Shown piece by piece: positions 21,339 to 31,987 of a DNA stretch of 64,000 bases. The number at the start of each line of letters is the position of its first letter. The first letter of the stretch is position 1. The DNA comes from Saccharum officinarum (Eukaryota; Streptophyta; Magnoliopsida; Poales; Poaceae). The notes beneath the pieces are model-generated. The model did not search any database. It worked only from the letters and a program-made list of their open reading frames with translations, and was not told the DNA's origin. The position numbers and the translations under genes are program-made. The DNA is taken from contig CM036225.1 of NCBI GenBank assembly GCA_020631735.1, positions 63,649,853 to 63,713,852 of the forward strand, given 5' to 3'.

Positions 21339-21707
21339 AGCTGTGCCGGCCGCCGTCGACGCGGTGTGTGTGCCGTGGCCTTCGGTGTCCCGTGGCGAGC
21401 CTCCTGTCGTCGCTGCCCCGGCGTGAGAGGCGTTTTTTGATGCTATATGGATGCCGAAGACTCATGGTCAAGTTGGGTGACGTCGCCTATAAGCTTCCTG
21501 TGACAGTGACAGTATGCCCATACGTCACGCAAGCATGCATAATGTTATCACGGTCAGGGTGACAGAGAATGTATCTACTTGTTGCAGTTACTCCTGTTGA
21601 AGTCCGGGGCCTTCCATGCAGACGCCGCGCCACCGTGATGGTACCTCCGACATCCCAGCTTCGTTGCAGCTCGGCGACTCCGGCCAGACACCAGCGCAAC
21701 GACAATT

Positions 21708-21864
21708 TTAGACTTCTCCCGGTGTGGTAGTGTTTTAATATTTAAAATTTAGTATAATTTTTTTCTACTAAATGTCTTCTAGTGAGATTCTTATATGCTA
21801 TGACTAGTGCTAGTGTTTATTACTACTTAAAAACATTAGGAGAAATTCACCATTTTGGTAGTGC
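21708..21864. mobile_element. Short insertion with TAGTG ends inside the subtilase fragment
   Basis: About 155 AT-rich bases separate the codons for DVIISIVDT and GVWPES. TAGTG occurs at both edges (GTGTGGTAGTG and TTTGGTAGTG) in direct orientation. This resembles CACTA-type terminal sequence but not a normal inverted pair. The class is uncertain. Confidence 0.4.
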
Positions 21865-22124
21865 GGTATCAACAATGCTGATGATGACATCGCCAAACGC
21901 CCGGCGGCTGACACCAGTATGTATAGCTCGATCTCGATCCTACCTCCTTGGTCTGGCCTGATTCAGGCTGAGAGGGGTAGCAGAAACGTAACACACAGGT
22001 GGTGAGGATGAGGACAAGGAAATAATGCACTCGGCTCATCATCACCATTGCTGCACTCTTAGCGTACATGCTCGCTGGCAGCCGAATAAGATGATGATTG
22101 GTGAGCACTAAGTCTAACAGAAGA

Positions 22125-22241
22125 GTAACAGTAATGGCAGTTAGAGAATCAAATACCACAACTTGATGGCAGTTAAGGAAATCTATGATTTTTTATGGCA
22201 ATCAACATATTGGTATAGATTTTACTGGCAATGAGCAAATT
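22125..22241 (-). repeat. Right arm of the inverted repeat
   Basis: Reverse complement of 20111-20226. It ends about 75 bases upstream of the subtilase start codon (minus strand). Confidence 0.8.
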
Positions 22242-23563
22242 CCCTTGACGATATACAGATAGATCTAGTGCTATTACTACAGAAAGTAACAGAATTTGCC
22301 GGCGTCAACGGGGGACGTACAGACATGCAGCTGCAGTTGGTTGAGCCGCAGGCGGAGAGCAGTAGGCCAGCAGCACCCACACCCACCGGCCATGCATGCA
22401 TGTCAGTCGTCGTCTCTTGGATCCAACCACACTCTCCGTGCTCTTTCCGGCCTGACCAATTCACGCTCCGGGACGGGACGGAGGAGGACGACAAGGACAT
22501 TCACGCGCACGCGCCGCTCCCGACGGAACGGGGTCGGAGGAGGCCGCGTGTACGGACCCGGCCGGCAGATTCGGAGGACCAAAGGCATCGCCTCCGTCGC
22601 GTACGGAGTACACCGTATCAGAGATTCAGAGCCTGTTTTCTCTCTCCATTTCTCTCTCTGCCAGATCATGTATTTTTCCTACGTGGTCTCAATTCAGCCG
22701 GCTGAGTCAGCCTTATAATACTTACTCTAAGGATGCATACACATGTGCATACGGGATCACGCGCCCACTGCTGGCTTTTGTACTCTGATGTAATTTATTA
22801 TATAAAATGTTGTAATATTGTAATGCCTCTGAAATGTGATCATGCTCGGAAGATCGTGGATGATTCGGGTTTTCCGAGGACAACCGACAGACTTCTTAAG
22901 TTATGTGGTACACATGTATGGTGGTTAGAGGTCTTTAAGACGATAACAAGTACATGTGGGACATATTATTTCGGAGGTTCTGCTACAATCAACTGTCTCT
23001 ACCCAATGATGGGCGACAACTAGGATCAAGGGCGTGGTCATTCCTTATGTCTCATCTACTGCTTTTGTGGGACTTTGATCATTATCTGGTACTGTACTTG
23101 AACTAAGTGTGCATATGTGGTTTTGAAACTATTTGTTTCCGCTACTTTATTATGAACTTGGTTTATAATAACTTTATGTTATAAACTCCGATGTATTCGA
23201 AATGATGTTGTGAACTTTATGTAATATGTGACTGTGGCTGCTAAACTTGTATAATCTTAGCTTGTATGTTGGTTGGTTTAAAATTTTTCGTGATTTCACG
23301 AACTATTTGTATGGAAGTACGTTAATTTAGAGCCCTGGATTGGATAGCAGCATTTCTCGTTGCCATTGCCTCGTGGAACACCATCACTTCAGCATGGTCC
23401 CTGCCTGCTTGTCTTCTTCACTGCTGTATAGTACTAGTACAGCAGTCAGCAGGAGTCCCTGCCCTGCCCACAGGCGACAGTGACAGTGTCCGTTCCAGCG
23501 TCCAGGCTAGCACATTAACCGCCCACACCACACACTGTCCGTTTCCTACTTGCCTTGTACGGA
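22242..23563. other. Intergenic DNA with a split direct repeat; no gene
   Basis: 22260-22700 is GC-rich with no supported gene. 22727-22787 (CTAAGGATGCATACACATGTG ... CACGCGCCCACTGCTGGCT) recurs at 23808-23892. The DNA between them (for example GATTCGGGTTTTCCGAGG, TCGGAGGTTCTGCTACAA) reads like a grass gypsy LTR fragment, though I could not prove this. Confidence 0.45.
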
Positions 23564-23799
23564 GGCCTTGTTAAGATGGTTAAAAAGTACCAAAATTTTT
23601 TGAATAGCACATCGAATCTTTGGACGTATGTATGGAGTATTAAATATAGGTAAAAAAATAACTAATTACACAGTTTGTCTATAAATGTCGAGACGGATCT
23701 TTTAAGTCTAGTTAGTCCATGATTAGATAATTTTTATCAATAACAACGAAAAATATTATAGGAATTTTTTCCCAAAAAATTTCACGACTAAACGGGGCT
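23564..23799. mobile_element. Tourist-like MITE (GGCCTTGTTAAG type)
   Basis: Contains the common grass MITE text CACATCGAATCTTTGGACG, TAATTACACAGTTTG and GAGACGGATCTTTTAAG. It ends ACTAAACGGGGC. The edges are approximate. Confidence 0.6.
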
Positions 23800-23941
23800 G
23801 ACAATCCCTAAGGATGCATACACATGTGCATACCGGAGTTCGGCCAGGCGGCCAGGTTTGCATTGGATCACGCGCCCACTGCTGGCTCTGGTTTCCTTTT
23901 TCCCCTCTCCTGATTGAGACCGTTTATTTGGTCATTGCTCA

Positions 23942-24380
23942 GACTATCCGCACTTATGAACCTCTATATTCATCCTCTATATGTCCTAGTCAGCAAGATT
24001 CTCTCCTCTATACTCAATTCTCCTGCACCCATCCATCCTCTATATCATCCTCTATCCACTCTATCCACTAAGGGACCTACTTGTCACTTTATCTAAATAT
24101 ATCCATGTGTGATCTAGTTTTGAAGGATTTATTGAGACGAATTTAATGGTGCAATCGAAATTTAATTTGGATTTTTGGTTTGTGAGTTATAGCATTTTTC
24201 CTTTGTTTAGCTAGTGGGGCCCGCCACTATAGAGTATAGAGTAAGCACAGTACTACTCTAAATATAGAGTGAGAGAAATGATAGAGTATCGTTTTAGAGT
24301 ACCCAATGCAACGGTTTTTACTCTATATTCATACTCTAAAGCTTTAGAGTATCGTTTTAGAGTACCCACTGCGGGTAGTC
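23942..24380. mobile_element. PIF/Harbinger MITE related to the adjacent large element
   Basis: Starts GACTATCCGCACTTATG after TCA and ends GCGGGTAGTC before TTA, so the ends are inverted copies. The subterminal parts are rich in ACTCTAAA, ATAGAGTA and CTCTATA. The same type, in the other orientation, is at 38739-39124. Confidence 0.7.
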
Positions 24381-24419
24381 TTAAGATCATCCGCACTCGT
24401 GGTACTCTAAATTCGTACT

Positions 24420-25476
24420 CTAAAAGGAATATTCTGTCCTAGTCACTCCTCTGTACACAGTTTTCCCGCACTCATACGTACTCTATCTCATCCTCTATAT
24501 CAACTACCTTTCTGTGGGTCCCACACGCCATTCCTCCTGGCCCTCTCCATTTTCTTCCTCCGATCTCGCAGGCAACATCGCAGCAGAGGGGCAGCGCCGC
24601 CGCCCACCGCGCCCTCGTCTGCTCCCTCCTGCTCCTCCCAGCACTCTGCCCCGGCAAGGACGCCGCGCTCCCCCTCAGCGCCCGCGGTCCTCGCTCCGCG
24701 CGGCACCGGCAAGGACGCGGCAGCGCTCCGCCCGCGTGACTCCGCGGGCGCGCCTCCGCCGTGCGCGACCCCGGCGTGGCACTGCCACCCGCTGGCTTGC
24801 AGCGCCCCTTTGTCCTCCTCCCCGCCCCAGGCCATGGAGGTGTTCGCCGCCGAGAGCCCGCCAGGAGAAGGCCGCTGGCCGCTCGGAGCCGCCTGTCGCT
24901 GGCCCTTGACTCTAGGTTAGTTTATTATTGCTGAGATGCATCCTCTCTTTACCAACGAAGCCAATATGCAATCAACAGTTAGGATTATGCTTGGATCTCC
25001 ACCCCACCGAAAATGAATGTCCATGATGATCTGTCCTGGCTGGAGGATTTGGATACGAATATGTTCGTAAACAAAAGAAAACTAAATTTGAACTCCTCCA
25101 ATTATGTACTGCATCACAAAGTAGAGCGCTACACAACATTGTGCTTATGTGTGTATGAGGAAAACACAAACATTCTAAATTGTTACAAGGCAATTCTCTG
25201 ATCATATTTTTATCTCTGTAAGTTATAGTTATTTAGTAACTTGATTACACTTACATAGGTTCAAGAAACAAGATAGAATTTTGCATATGTAAACATCTTG
25301 TAACAATTGAATGGCATTTTGAATTGTTTACCTAATCTAAGTAGATAAGATGAGAATGTTGTGAATTGCTTCATATGTTTAGATTAGATAGAGAACAACC
25401 TTTTATCTTTCATGGCTCATTTCCAAGGAAAAATGTGCTAAATTCAGTGAGTTGTACCTCGTCTGTCAGCCACGCC
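24420..25476. other. 5' leader of the PIF/Harbinger transposase
   Basis: 24520-24910 is very GC-rich, then AT-rich up to the transposase start. Open frames in the GC-rich part lack any recognisable domain. It is probably promoter and untranslated leader. Confidence 0.4.
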
Positions 25477-26854
25477 ATGGATGCGTACTCGACCTCCTTT
25501 ATGACACAATGGATGATGGAGGAGGAAGACGATGACACTATTTTCATGTGTGATGATGAGGAAGCGGAGGTCGCGACATACACCCAACAGGTTGAATCTG
25601 AGAGTTCTAGCAGGCGTCGTCGATCTGATGTGCCACCAAAGGTAATTCGACCAAGGGACCTTCCTTCCGGTCACAGGAGGATCAAAGCCGACTACTTTGG
25701 TGCAAATCCAGTATACAGTGACAAACAGTTCCGTCGAAGGTAATGTTGAGTACATTTGCAATATGGATCACTGATCACTCAATGTCATATGGTTGCTCAT
25801 ACCTTCACTTTTATTGCAGGTTCCAGATGCAGCGGCATTTATTCAAACGCATTAAACAGGCGGTTAAAAATCATGATAAGTATTTCAAAAAGAAGCCTGA
25901 TGCCTGTGGCAAGGAAGGACTATCGGCTCTGCAGAAGTGCGTCGCTGCTATACGCATTCTCGCTTACGGTGTCCCAGCAGATGTCGTTGACAAGTATGTG
26001 CATATTGGTGAGTCAACTGCTCGACAATCTTTTCAACATTTCTGTCGGGCTGTCATCGAGGTTTTCGGGCATCATTACCTAAGGGCACCCAACGCTGCCG
26101 ATGTAGCTAGGCTTCTTCAAGAGGGTGAGGAACGTGGGTTCCTGGGGATGCTGGGTAGCATTGACTGCATGCATTGGGAGTGGAAAAATTGCCCAACAAC
26201 TTGGAAGGGTCAGTTCACTGGCAGGGGTAAGCATCCAACAATGATCTTAGAGGCGGTTGCATCGCATGATCTATGGATTTGGCATGCTTACTTCGGCATG
26301 CTGGTAGTAACAACGACATTAACGTCCTTCATAGATCCCCGGTATTCTCGGCTTACCTAAGGGGTCGTTCATCTCCCGTTTCATTTGAAGTCAATGGACG
26401 GACGTATAACATGGGGTACTACCTTGCCGATGGGATTTACCCTGAGTGGGCGGGCTTTGTTAAGAGTATTCGTTACCCCATGGAGGTGAAGACCCAACAC
26501 TTTGCCACCCAACAGGAAAGTGCACGAAAGGATATTGAATGTGCATTTGGTGTCCTACAATCTCGGTTTGCGGTGATCCGAGGACCCACGTATGGTTGGG
26601 ACCGTTCGCGGCTGAACGATATCATGATGACTTGCATAATTTTGCATAACATGATCGTGGAGGATGAACAACACAATGCTGGTGATACTAATTTTCATGA
26701 TTTTGGAGATGTAGCAGTTCCATACAACAACACTCCGGACCGTGCGGCATTTGTTGCTGCACACCACATGCTTCGTGACGCAAACACACACTATCAGCTA
26801 CAATCTGATCTCATCGAGCACCACTGGATGAGGCGGGGATCTCAGCAGCAGTAG
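25477..26854 (+). pseudogene. PIF/Harbinger DDE transposase, one frameshift
   Basis: Two exons: 25477-25739 (start MDAYSTSFMTQWMMEEE) and 25820-26854, with a GT...AG intron of 80 bases. The protein is a HARBI1-like nuclease (DDE_Tnp_4) that, with the ORF1 protein, excises and inserts the element at TTA-like targets. The catalytic residues are visible: Asp in GSIDCMHWEW (26163), Asp in SNNDINVL (26315) and Glu in DIECAFGVL (26537). One base appears to be missing near 26300 (FGM then a frame change), splitting the frame between the first and second catalytic Asp. Otherwise the C-terminal half is open to TAG at 26852. Confidence 0.88.
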
Positions 26855-27709
26855 AGAGTCTACGAGGAAGTGCAAGGTGTGCTTGTCCCTTCTAGGAGCA
26901 GTTGAAACTCCTCAAGCTAGAGGCAAGAGAAAGTTGCAGTTTCAGTTTTTCCTACCTGTAGAACCTAATAATTATGTATCATCTTAATGTTTGGAGAAAG
27001 TTCTAGTGTTTTTAGTTATGTAGTGAACCACTTCATGGGATGTATTGAACCAAGCAAGATATTGTGTTGTTAGTTATCTACTGAACCAACTTCGAATGCA
27101 TTCTAATGTTCCATGCTGCTGTCATATGTTAGAAAATTGTTGTTGCTTTTGGTGTGCAAAAGTGGTTATATAATTGTATTCTAGGTGTATTTCTCCAAAC
27201 AGCACGGCAGGCACAGCACGGCAGGCAGGCATAGCATAGCAAAAGTGGTTATATAATGTTCCATGCTGCTGTCATCCATTACACAGCACGGCAGGCACAG
27301 AGCACAGCAAGAGCGAAACTACGACTGCTGCTGCAGCCCTTCTCATCATACTCCCAAACCATGAAAACAACAGGTTTTATCAGCGATGAGCGATTGAGCA
27401 GCTGATATTCTCTTAATAAAATGGTACCGAGTGGTGCATGATTGAGCAACTGATGCAAATTGAATGCTTTGATCGATAAAAGTGGCAGATATCTTTCAAT
27501 GCAAAATGCAATGCTAGTCAACATCTTGCAAATTAAATTGCGTGGTTTGAGATCATGCTCCCGGAATCAGATCCTTTGACAAATAAGTTCTGAAATGACA
27601 AATAAGTTACAACCCGAGTACACAAGCCGAATGTTCTCAAATGACAGTTCACATACAAATGAATTACAGTCCAACTACACAAGAACGAATGTTCTCCAAT
27701 CCATGTTCT
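26855..27709. other. Spacer between the convergent transposon genes
   Basis: AT-rich 3' regions of both genes. Repeats of GCACGGCAGGCA occur at 27203-27229 and 27286-27299. No gene. Confidence 0.5.
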
Positions 27710-29050
27710 TCAGGGCCCTTCGCTCCTTCGGCGCCTTGCCGCTTGCCTCTCCAATATTTCTTGCTGACAAATCTGGTAGTAAGTACGCAATGCTGGTGCG
27801 CATGCATCTAGATCAATGCTGAGGATCCTTTCATCTTCTTTCTTCTCCTCTTTGAGCTTATCTTCCTCATGTTGCTCACGCATGAACCGAAACTTCTCCT
27901 GCTCCATCTGTAACATTGCTTCATTATGCTTCAACAATGCTTCATTGTGTCTTCGCATTTCCTCGAAACGCTGCTCATCGATGGAGGCAAGCTGCTGGAA
28001 ACGATCATTCCTACGCACAGATTCCTCTTGCATGATACATATTTTTTGCAATGAAAGATCTTGCATTTTCGCTGCGTACTTGGCAGAAGATGTTGAGGCT
28101 GCATCAGAATTTGCTTTCTTCCTCGCTGCTTTGGCTGCATCCCTGCCCATAGGCCTCCTCGCTTCAGCTCCTGATCGAACTGGGCTAGACTGGCCCCCTT
28201 CAAGGTCCATGGTGTGAGTTCCTGCGGTACTTTCTCCCCAAATCCTTCACCTCGGGCAGCTGAAGCAATATCTCTGGCACTTGGATCCTGCCATTTGGGC
28301 GCATCCTTCATAAGCTCCCAACAATGCAGGTAACCAAACTTGCGTTGCAGGACAACAGCAAAGTTCCCTACTGCATGAGTGGTCTGCACCAGAAAGAAAT
28401 GTGTTAGCATAGATTGAAACATAAACACTGAATGTCAACTAACTCTACACAAAAATCATACCTTATCGGCATCCGACATCCCGCTAGGATTCTCTCGAAT
28501 GCTATCTGCATAGTAGGATGCAAACAGGGTAACTTCAGCCTTGATTGTGTCCCAACGGCTCTGTAGGGACCTGACAGTCCTCTCTGGATTGGATGCTCTC
28601 CTCGTATTGTACCGGTTCATGATCCTCTCCCACAGGCGATCTCTTTTTTGTCCAGTACTTATAATTGGGTCACAGCTTATTTCAAGCCATGACTTAACAA
28701 GGTTTGTATCTTCATCTGGATTGAAGTTACCCAACTTTGTCCTAGTGACTGATTTTTTCTTCCTTGTTTTCCCTCTGGGAGCTGGCACTTCCACTTCCTC
28801 CAAATCTGGCTCTGAGTACTGAACATTTGGTCCTGCTATTTTCAGCCTGCTGAAAACCTTCTAGAACACAACCACTAGGATTCACCATTGCAACATTGGG
28901 TGGACGGGGTTGGAATCCTTGGGGGAACCAGCCTGGAGGAGCTTGGTACCCATACATGTACGGGTTCCAGGCAGGCTGGTATGCATTCATGTTGCCACCA
29001 GAAAATTGTCCCTGTGATCCTTCACCAACATTGGACTGGCTAGGGTCCAT
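27710..29050 (-). pseudogene. PIF/Harbinger ORF1: Myb/SANT-like DNA-binding protein
   Basis: Starts MDPSQSNVGEGSQG (29050), a Pro/Tyr/Gln-rich N-terminus. The Myb/SANT-like domain follows (FNPDEDTNLVKSWLEIS ... VRSLQSRWDTIK). A probable intron lies at about 28382-28460, then FGYLHCWELMKDAPKW. The C-terminal region is a helical Glu/Arg/Gln-rich segment (EEMRRHNEALLKHNEAMLQ) ending ARRRRSEGP. This matches the NAM-associated type of ORF1 protein in plant PIF/Pong elements, which binds the ends or escorts the transposase. Frames change near 28860 and near 28240. Each may be a real one-base break or an error; the first could also be an unseen intron. Confidence 0.78.
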
Positions 29051-30779
29051 CCTGAAATGAGATGCACAAAAGGTAAATAAGTGTTCAGCACGCATTCAAT
29101 ATTACAAGGATGTTGTTCTTCCAAAATTAGTTGAAGAAAGGCGAGTTTAAATACAGTTCAGTCCTTCTAGTATGTTGGATATGAATTTGAATGAAACTTG
29201 ACATGGGAATCTATAAAAACATATATGATACATTTATAACCACTACACCATTTTTCTTGGACTTGCTATGATATTGATATATAGTTACAGTACGATATAT
29301 ATATACACCATTTTTTGTCCATTTCCTCTGGCTCGATCAGTTCTTTCATTCTTTGGCATCAAAAGTTGTTGTGACCTGTTTCTTGTGGAAGCTGACTTTC
29401 GTGGACTACTAAATTGTTCACACTCTTTTTAATGATGGAGTTAGGTGTCAAATGATTTCCCTGTTTAGAAGGGCACTAGTATTTAGCTAGGAGTTTCTAT
29501 TTTATTAAGTATCATGATGTGTTCAATTCAGTTATACTGAATTTCTTTCTAATGCCTCTAATACCAAAAGTATCTGTTGTCTTCACACATTGAGAGGAAC
29601 CAATTAGAAAATTGTTGTTGCTTTTGGTGTTTGAGTTTGTAGCTGCTAGATTTGCAAAGTTCAGATATTGCTTAGCTTCATGGCAACTATGGTTAGTTCT
29701 AGATGTGTTGATTTGTGAATACAAAAACTTTGTATCAAAAAAATGTAGAACAAATTTACAGTAAGATGATGCTGTAAACGTTCATAGGAGAAATCAAGTA
29801 TACTACTTGCATATTTATTCAGAATGTCCTTACATATTGAATGGGTCATATTAGCATTTATCAGGAAGATGTTCGTGCCATGAAGACCATTTTGAAAAGC
29901 TAAACAGGTTCAGAAAATTTTGAATCTATATTGTTACAAAGGTTCGATTCAGTCAAATTGCATACTAGGGAGGGAGCTCTTGTTGCTATAGCAGTGTATT
30001 AGATTGTCATTAACAATATACTATAATCTTTGCTTCATTTTTATTCTTTGGAACTCAATTAAATGGCAAAAGGTTAGATCTGAACCTAGCAATATAGTAC
30101 TTTGTCAATGCACCTTAACTTGCTGGGGTGGCGAAGTGCACACACCTGAGTGGGGTAGGACGCCGGTGGGAGCGCGCGGTGGAGCTCTCCTCAGATGTAG
30201 CTCCCTGGATCTCTGAACCTCCCGCCGCCGCTTCTGCAGAATCCTACTGGGCCGGCCCTCCTGCTCGTGAGCCCCAACTCCGAGGTCCCCCGATGTAGGG
30301 GGGACACTTTAGTTGTCTAGGATGGCCCCCGATGTAGGCTGATGCGCGCCAACCAGGGCCTTGGACCTTGGGGATGCCGGACTCACGCCAGATCCGGCCC
30401 CAACCGGCGCCTTCCGCCTCCCGCCGCCCAGCCGCAAGGGCCGGACGCCCAGGGACGGGCGGGCCGGGGAACCGACGCCGGGGAGGGGCGGGGCGGCGGC
30501 GTGACTCCGGGGAGGGCCGGGAGAGGGGAGGGGGCGGGGCTGGGGCGCGACGGCGGGGCTGGGGCGTGACGCCGCATGACTTCCGGATCGACGATTTGGT
30601 CGGGGACCGTTGCGCAGGAGGTGGGCTATGGGAAATACCGGAGGAACGCAAAGCCGCTGGAAATAGCGCTCGCACGGGTGTTCCGCACGGTTTGCAGTAC
30701 CCCGCTGCGGAGCGTTTCCACGCTAAAGGTGTGAGCTGTCGTCGTAGCGGTTCATATACCGCTCCCAGTGCAGCTCGTC
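29051..30779. other. Right subterminal region of the PIF element
   Basis: 29051-30120 is AT-rich with no gene. 30140-30760 is extremely GC-rich (many CCGG and GGGGC runs). Open frames there on both strands have no recognisable domain. It probably contains the ORF1 promoter and the right end. Confidence 0.4.
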
Positions 30780-30782
30780 TAA

Positions 30783-30953
30783 GGGGTTGTCTGGTTTCTC
30801 CTATTTTTTTAACACATATCACATCGAATGTTTGACACATGCATGGAGTGTTAAATATAGACTAATTACGAAGCTAATTGCACAGATTGAGATTAATTTA
30901 CGAGACGAATCTATTAAGACTAATTAGTCCATTATTAATATCCGAACACCCTG
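30783..30953. mobile_element. Tourist-like MITE fragment
   Basis: GGGGTTGTCTGGTTTCTCC, then CACATCGAATGTTTGACAC, ACGAGACGAATCTATT and CCGAACACCC. Typical MITE order; no exact duplication was seen. Confidence 0.5.
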
Positions 30954-30987
30954 TGGTCAACCCCATGGTCAACACCTGTTAAAATTT

Positions 30988-31207
30988 AGGGCCGGTTTAG
31001 ATGTAAATTTTTTTGCAAAAACAACACTGTAGCTTTTTCGTTGTTATTTGGCAAATATTGTCCAATCATGGTCTAATTAGGCTTAAAAGATTCGTCTCGT
31101 TCATTTCGTCTAAACTGTGTAATTAGTTTTATTTTTTATCTATATTTAATGCTTCATGCATGTGTCCAAAGATTTGATATGACGGGGAATCTGAAAAATT
31201 TTGCAAA
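30988..31207. mobile_element. Second Tourist-like MITE fragment, reverse orientation
   Basis: GGGCCGGTTTAGATG start, ACTGTAGCTTTTTCGTTG, TTCGTCTCGTTCATTTCG and TTAATGCTTCATGCATG. It lies 780 bp upstream of the IQD start. Confidence 0.5.
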
Positions 31208-31987
31208 TCACATGTCATATTGTGTCACGTGTGTGCCTTCTCGTTCTGGAAGACGATAGACTGATACCGCCATACCGGGTAGCCCTGCCATGCCATTGCT
31301 GTAGCGCTGTGGACCATGGAAGCAATGTTCCTGTAGCGGCGGCAGCAGTGCCCCCACATTGATCGCTCGCATCATCGGTCCCTGCAGCAGGAGGAGGTAC
31401 TGAGCTACTCACTCATCCCTCGCCACATGCAAAGCTCTGACCAGTGATCCATGGGCGACCGTCCCTTAAACCCTACACCCTCCGTGGTCGGTCTGTGCTC
31501 TTCATCACGCCACTAACCGCTTTTGATCACTTTGTCATGCATCCATAAACGGGCAGTTAGCTGGGACACTGCGGATCGCTCCGTTTTCCCCCTTTGTTTC
31601 ATAACTCACGAGCGGATGAGCCAATGAGCCATGCCTGTGTGTGTTCATGCAACTGATCGAACCTGACAGCCATTTGTGGTGGCGTGACGGGTACAAAAAT
31701 TGAAGGTGCTAGCTGTTGCTCGGAGGACTGTAAATAGTTCCTCACATGGCCGGAGCAGGGGAACAGGTCACAGAGGTGTGAGGAGGCAATGGAACAATCT
31801 AAACACAGAGGTCAGGTGAGGTGAGAGCAGTCCCAGTCCCAGTCCCAGAGAGAAATGAGTGATCACAGAGCCGCCTCTGCTTCTCCATTCTGCATCCCTC
31901 TGCACCTGGCGGTGACCGGTGCAGATGCTTAATGGCGGAGGAGGAGCACTGGAGCAGCAGCAGGGTTGAGTAGTGCATCTTGCGCAG
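31208..31987 (+). promoter_or_regulatory. Promoter and 5' leader region of the IQD gene
   Basis: Low-copy-looking DNA between the MITE and the start codon. No strong TATA box was identified. A GAG/CAGTCCCAGTCCC repeat lies at 31829-31848. Confidence 0.35.

Larger units (their letters stand above)
20319..22048 (-). pseudogene. Subtilisin-like serine protease (S8) fragment, broken
   Basis: Reading the minus strand: a signal-peptide-like start (MVMMSRVHYFLVLILTTC, 22048), then the catalytic Asp region DVIISIVDT (about 21868-21895) and GVWPESPSCNEAG (about 21660). Next come the catalytic His motif GHGTHTASTAAG (about 21345-21385) and the substrate-binding region with VAVYEACSRGGC and SAGNDG (20319-20650). 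This is the order of plant secreted subtilases. The I9 propeptide is missing, a 160-bp insertion splits DT from GVWPES, a hAT-like MITE splits the part after His, a frameshift occurs near 20370, and the catalytic Ser domain is absent. It is not functional. It sits between the inverted repeat arms at 20111 and 22125. Confidence 0.85.
24385..30779. mobile_element. PIF/Harbinger (Pong-like) element, 6.4 kb, near-complete
   Basis: Left end GATCATCCGCACTCG follows TAA (24382-24384). The right end, reversed GACGAGCTGCACTGGG, precedes TAA (30780-30782). Between them are a DDE transposase (plus strand) and a Myb-like ORF1 protein (minus strand), convergently arranged, the two-gene plan of Ping/Pong elements. 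Ends resemble the nearby MITE termini GACTGTCTGCAGTGGG, but left and right match each other only moderately. The left boundary is better supported than the right. Frameshifts in both genes make this copy defective unless they are sequence errors. Confidence 0.55.

Noticed and set aside
25477..26854. HARBI1-type host nuclease gene
   Set aside because: Its neighbour is a transposon ORF1 gene and TIR-like ends surround the pair, so it is a transposase, not a domesticated gene.
30244..30840. Open frames of 155-198 codons in GC-rich DNA
   Set aside because: Pro/Arg/Gly-rich on all frames, no domain, no splice logic, and located in the transposon's subterminal region.
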